64,000 bases of DNA from Macrolepiota albuminosa. Lineage: Eukaryota; Basidiomycota; Agaricomycetes; Agaricales; Agaricaceae. This document shows positions 60,399-64,000 of this stretch, in pieces; position 1 is the stretch's first letter, and each line of letters begins with the position of its first letter. The stretch is from NCBI GenBank assembly GCA_027475525.1, contig JAMWFC010000032.1, forward strand, positions 992,001-1,056,000, in the 5' to 3' direction. The notes below the pieces were generated by a model. It did no database searches. It was not told the origin of the DNA and saw only the letters and a list, made by a program, of their open reading frames with translations. Both the position numbers and the translations under genes were made by a program.

Positions 60399-63300
60399 AT
60401 GGAGACCAATCAATCTACTGAACCGACACGCGATGGTGAGACCATCGACCAGTCGTTGGCATATCCTCAATCTGCGGTGACTGACCCGGGTTGTCCCGGG
60501 TCAGAATATACAGAGGCCGAGCCTTCCCGGCAGCCTCATATCCTCAATCTGCGGTGACTGACCCGGGTTGTCCCGGGTCAGAATATACAGAGGCCGAGCC
60601 TTCCCGGCAGCCTCAGGGAATGCCAGGAGGGACGCAATGGAGTGAAGTGCGGCCGACAGCTGCGCCAAGCGGTGCAGCGAGACCAGGGGCAAGTGTGGAA
60701 GACCTGGAACAGCAGTTCGGCAGGGATCATGAATCTTCCATGCAGACTGGCAGGTCAGGGCGGCAATCCCAGAGCAGGAGTAGTGCTCAGGGACCTATCG
60801 AAGGTCGCAGACCTTCGTCGTACTTTTTGGGGAAGATGCCGAGGCAAGAGGCGGGCAGTTGGAGAGTTCCAACTGAATCCACTCCCATGACGCAACGTCA
60901 GCAGGGATCCGGAGTGCCACAGGAAACGACAATGCCTGAGCAAAGGACGCCGGCAGTACACTGGGAAGACGAAACATCCGATGACGAAGAGAGTGGACGG
61001 AGTGAGTCCACCCTGCAGGTTCAGTGTGCTATGTTATGGAAGAGATATCCTAGCATTACAAAGGATACCACGCGTGCTCGACTAGGACTGTATGTACTGA
61101 AACACATACGGTTGATACAGGCTAGAGGTGAAAATGTACCTCAATTGAATACTGTTGAATATATTACATTGTACGTTCAGATTCTTGAGCTGGAAGCCCA
61201 AGCATATATGTATCGCAAGGCAAATCGAGGATCAGCTGCCTCGACTCCAGAGGGGGCAAACTTGATTCCGAATATACCCCCGGTGGCAAAACCAGAGTTG
61301 TCTCCCCATCTGGAAGAGGCAATAAGCAATATATATGCGCCCCAGCAAGCGGGAGAGTCTGACGAGCAGTTTGCTGCCAGGTTCGCTGCAGCACAAAGAC
61401 AGAATGTATTCAGAGGTCAACGAAGGAGACCTCTGTCGACGACGGAATCGGTGTCTACCATACCTGTGGTAGATAGTAACCTACCCGAAGCGGTGGAGCC
61501 AAGACACCCTCCCACAAAACAGGAATCAGTGGAGAATGTTCCACTGATGAATCAAGTGCCGTTGGCTGATAAGTTCGCAGAAAGAGTAGCTTATCAGCGC
61601 ATGAGAAACCAAGACCTGAAGCGCCAGGGACACTCCTGGATAGATGACCAGGGAATTGTCTTCGATGGGATAACTCCCATCGATGAGATGAGAAGGCAAT
61701 ATGTCCAACGGACACGACAGCCAGACACCAGGAGAGGAGAACCGCCCATGGCGGATCCGAGTCGAGCCCCTGGGAAGCAGGTGATAGAAGAGCTAGGGGG
61801 ACAGGAGAGCCCTCTGCAGTGGAATGGTACCGAGAAAGTGCACTATACAGGTCACCGACCTGTACGAGCATTCTCTGTGGTACCTCCAGCGGAAGGTAGA
61901 AATAAGACGCCTGGAATAACTGAGGCAACAAAGGTGTATACTGAAAATATGCACCAGCGCCTCAGTAGTATAATCGACGATGCGGTAGGCGTAGCATTGC
62001 GCCTTCCCGAAGGTATCAAGCCGCGTAAGGCGGAATCGAAACACATTCTCCCGTACAGAGGGGAGTCCAAGTTCAGCGACTTGGAAAATTGGATGATGGA
62101 TGTGTGCAACCATCTGGCAGCATGCCAGTATGGAGGGGATCGTCTGGATCGAGAACGTGTATTCGTCCTCCCGGAGTTCTTGGACGGACCAGCCAAAGCC
62201 TGGTTCCGTCACCATGTCTTGCACTACAATCGTGCACGACAGCAATGGACGTTTAAGGATGTAATCCTTGAATTGTATAACCGGTTTGTTAGTGCATCCA
62301 CCATGCAGGATGCTCGGGAGGCGTTCATTGCAACCTCCTACACTGAACGGTTAGGTGTTCAAGGTTTCTATGACACCTTGATAGACCACGCGCAAAATAT
62401 GTCAATTTACCCAGATAACTGGGTAATGATTGATACCTTTCTGCGGGGGATACCTGATGCAATGAGAGAGTCTCTCATTTGTGATGACGGACTATCACCC
62501 GAAGTAAATACCGTCGAGGAATTCGTAGCGCATGCATTGCGCTACGAGCAAGCCCACAAAATAGCGCGACACTTTGGGCTACATAGCTCAAAGGTTCGAT
62601 CGGCGAACAAGGCCGAGCCTCGGAAGGTAGGTACCTTCTGGGCTCGTCGAAAGGAGATGGTGGGCAATACGAACCCGAGGCTCGTGGTAAGAGCAGCACC
62701 TCGGCAAGACCGACGCTTCCGGAGCGACCGGCCGGGGGACCGTAGGGATGCACCGGCACAGGATGCTCAGAGAGGTCCGCGCCGAGAGGGTGTTCGACCG
62801 CATCAGGCTGCTGGTGAGGCTAAATTACCGACACCGACTGGGCCACCGAAGTATGAAGCAGCTCGCCCTTTCGTGGCGAGTAAGTGCTTCAAATGTGGCC
62901 AGCCTGGGCATTTTGCGAATGCATGCCCAGTGGGTGGTGGAAGGCCTATGGGTAAGCCACGTGCCTATGTGCGGGCGGCCCACACTGCTATCCCGGATGC
63001 TGAAGGGATAGACTCCGGGAATGAACCTGATGTGGAAGACGATGAGGTGGAGAACCTCATACATGATGCACCAGAGGACGAAAACGCCTCTGTGGTGGAG
63101 GAGTTGTCGGATGATGAATACGTGGAAGTTGACGTATACGACAACGATTATTACGCCCGGGAGTCAGACTCAGAGTTCATGGGAGCTCTGACGGACTACC
63201 CGGCCAGCGCATTAGACCGGCCAGTTGGAGCAGCCAATGTGAAGGTGTATAAGGTACACCTTCGCAAGGCTCCAGAAAAGCTGGTGAGACCGGTGTTGAA

Positions 63301-63751
63301 GCGCGAGGACAAGGAGTGCCTGGCGTCGTACGTTGAGGTGAATGGCCACAAGGCATGGACATTGTGGGATTCAGGTAGTACGACTACTGGGGTGACACCC
63401 CAGTTTTGCCAAGTGCACGATATTTCTGTCAGTGAGTTGAAGGAGCCACTACTCCTTCAATTGGGTACTGTGGGCAGCCGAGCTGCGGTACAGTTTGGTA
63501 CGCAGGCGAGTATCGCCTGTGCGAAGTCGAGGACGAAAGAGTACCTTGACGTGGCGAACTTTGACCGGTACGACATGATTATCGGCACTCCGTATATGAG
63601 GAAGCACAACGTGATGCTGAACTTCAGGAAGAATGAGATAGTGGTAGACGGTACCACCATTCCTGCAGTGCGAGTGACCGTGGATAATGGCGATGGACGA
63701 CTCCATCGACACCGCGCCACGGAGAAGAAGGTGCTAGTCAGGCGACACTGA
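60399..63751 (+). CDS. gag: Gag-protease polyprotein of a Ty3/gypsy element
   Basis: The protein forms the capsid and carries the protease of the retrotransposon. From ATG 60399 the frame runs to TGA 63749-63751 only if the 77-bp duplication at 60460-60613 is collapsed (3,276 nt, 1,091 aa); as written the duplication shifts the frame, and an uninterrupted downstream frame covers 60491-63751. Features in order: disordered Gln/Pro/Arg-rich N terminus; a Gag capsid domain at about 62,030-62,580 with WFRHHVLHYNRARQQW and FLRGIPDAMRESL; an Arg-rich linker; a zinc knuckle CFKCGQPGHFANAC (62,889-62,930); an acidic spacer; and a retropepsin-like domain with LWDSGSTTTG (active-site Asp) and YDMIIGTPYMRKH. 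The upstream frame stays open to about 60,304 without an ATG. Confidence 0.85.
60460..60613. repeat. Perfect tandem duplication, 2 x 77 bp, in gag
   Basis: The 77 bp at 60460-60536 recur exactly at 60537-60613, starting CATATCCTCAATCTG and ending CCCGGCAGCCT. Because 77 is not a multiple of three, the duplication separates the gag start codon at 60399 from its reading frame; removing one copy restores it. Each unit contains the palindrome-like GACCCGGG..CCCGGGTC. The same unit length recurs at 15194 and 29611. Confidence 0.95.
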
Positions 63752-64000
63752 CTAGACGGAGGCAAGAAATCGCCTACGGTTGAGGACGGAGAGGATGAGG
63801 AGCAAGCTCGTGTGAGCTTGCCCATGGATGCTCCAGCAGTGTTGATGCTGGAAAGCGAAGCTGTAGAGTACGAACGTACTCTGAAGAGGGGGGAGAGCCC
63901 CGAGGTGAAGGAAATGAAGTGCGAAAAGCAGAGTAAGCCTGAGGACAAGTGGCCTCAGCATGCGGCAAGCACAGAGTGCCAGCCGACGTCGTCGCGAGTG
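63752..64000 (+). CDS. pol: Start of pol, partial, in frame after gag TGA
   Basis: After TGA 63749-63751 the same reading frame stays open for all remaining 83 codons to the window edge. It begins CTA GAC and reads as a polar, Glu/Lys-rich linker with no ATG close to the stop. No reverse transcriptase motif is reached, which fits a linker between protease and RT. In-frame continuation directly behind a TGA-CTAG context suggests it is expressed by stop-codon readthrough rather than by its own start. Confidence 0.5.

Larger units (their letters stand above)
60059..64000 (+). mobile_element. Ty3/gypsy LTR retrotransposon, 5' part
   Basis: The block contains a Gag-protease ORF and the beginning of pol in the order of Ty3/gypsy (Metaviridae) elements. 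A TGTAACA string at 60059 resembles LTR starts, and the leader to 60398 is AT-rich with a hairpin at 60133-60154. LTR length and the primer-binding site were not resolved because the second LTR is outside the window. Reverse transcriptase, RNase H and integrase would lie beyond 64000. The open frames look intact apart from a 77-bp duplication, so the element may be young. Confidence 0.75.

Overview
The window is nuclear DNA of a filamentous basidiomycete, almost certainly an Agaricomycete. Genes are dense and intron-rich; most introns are about 50-80 nt with GT..AG ends and CTNAC-like branch sites. DUF6533 membrane proteins, a fungal DUF262 protein, a DyP peroxidase and a Ty3/gypsy element with a CCHC Gag all fit that group. 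I chose exon joins by reading frame and protein family fit, not from transcripts.

Layout. 1-2.3 kb: a minus-strand gene with a Zn2Cys6-like cysteine cluster, cut by the window edge. 3.6-4.4 kb: small hairpin repeats around an AT-rich ORF, probably transposon debris. 4.7-12.6 kb: mitochondrial elongation factor G (MEF1), SEC13, 3'(2'),5'-bisphosphate nucleotidase (HAL2/MET22) and, convergent to them, a SAM-dependent O-methyltransferase. 12.6-18.0 kb: a repeat-rich stretch with a broken DUF6533 copy and an intact DUF6533 gene. 18.4-25.6 kb: prefoldin subunit 5, an LCHN/DENND11-like protein, exosome subunit RRP45 head-to-head with TRM112, and a DyP peroxidase. 27.4-41.9 kb: a 5-oxoprolinase-type HydA protein without a HydB half, an F-box protein, a DUF262 protein and condensin SMC2. 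43.8-58.0 kb: an OPT oligopeptide transporter, a small unknown protein, an SRA/YDG protein divergent from GPN1, CDK1/Cdc2, and an AIM9-like mitochondrial kinase-fold protein. 60.1-64 kb: the 5' part of a Ty3/gypsy retrotransposon with a Gag-protease ORF and the start of pol.

Most genes are conserved housekeeping functions (translation, tRNA modification, secretion, RNA decay, chromosome condensation, cell cycle). They do not form one pathway. The accessory parts are the two edges, the 12.6-16.4 kb repeat region, the transporter and the peroxidase.

The most notable observations are: (1) three perfect head-to-tail duplications, each exactly 77 bp, which look like assembly joins at k=77 and which disturb two reading frames; (2) a Gag-Pro ORF ending in TGA followed by CTAG with the same frame open afterwards, a classic readthrough context; (3) micro-exons in CDK1 (8, 23 and 6 nt) and in the DUF6533 gene (9 nt); (4) two GC-AG introns with identical GCAAGT donors; (5) a SEC13 start codon apparently cut off by an intron directly after ATG. 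I found no convincing new multi-gene system.
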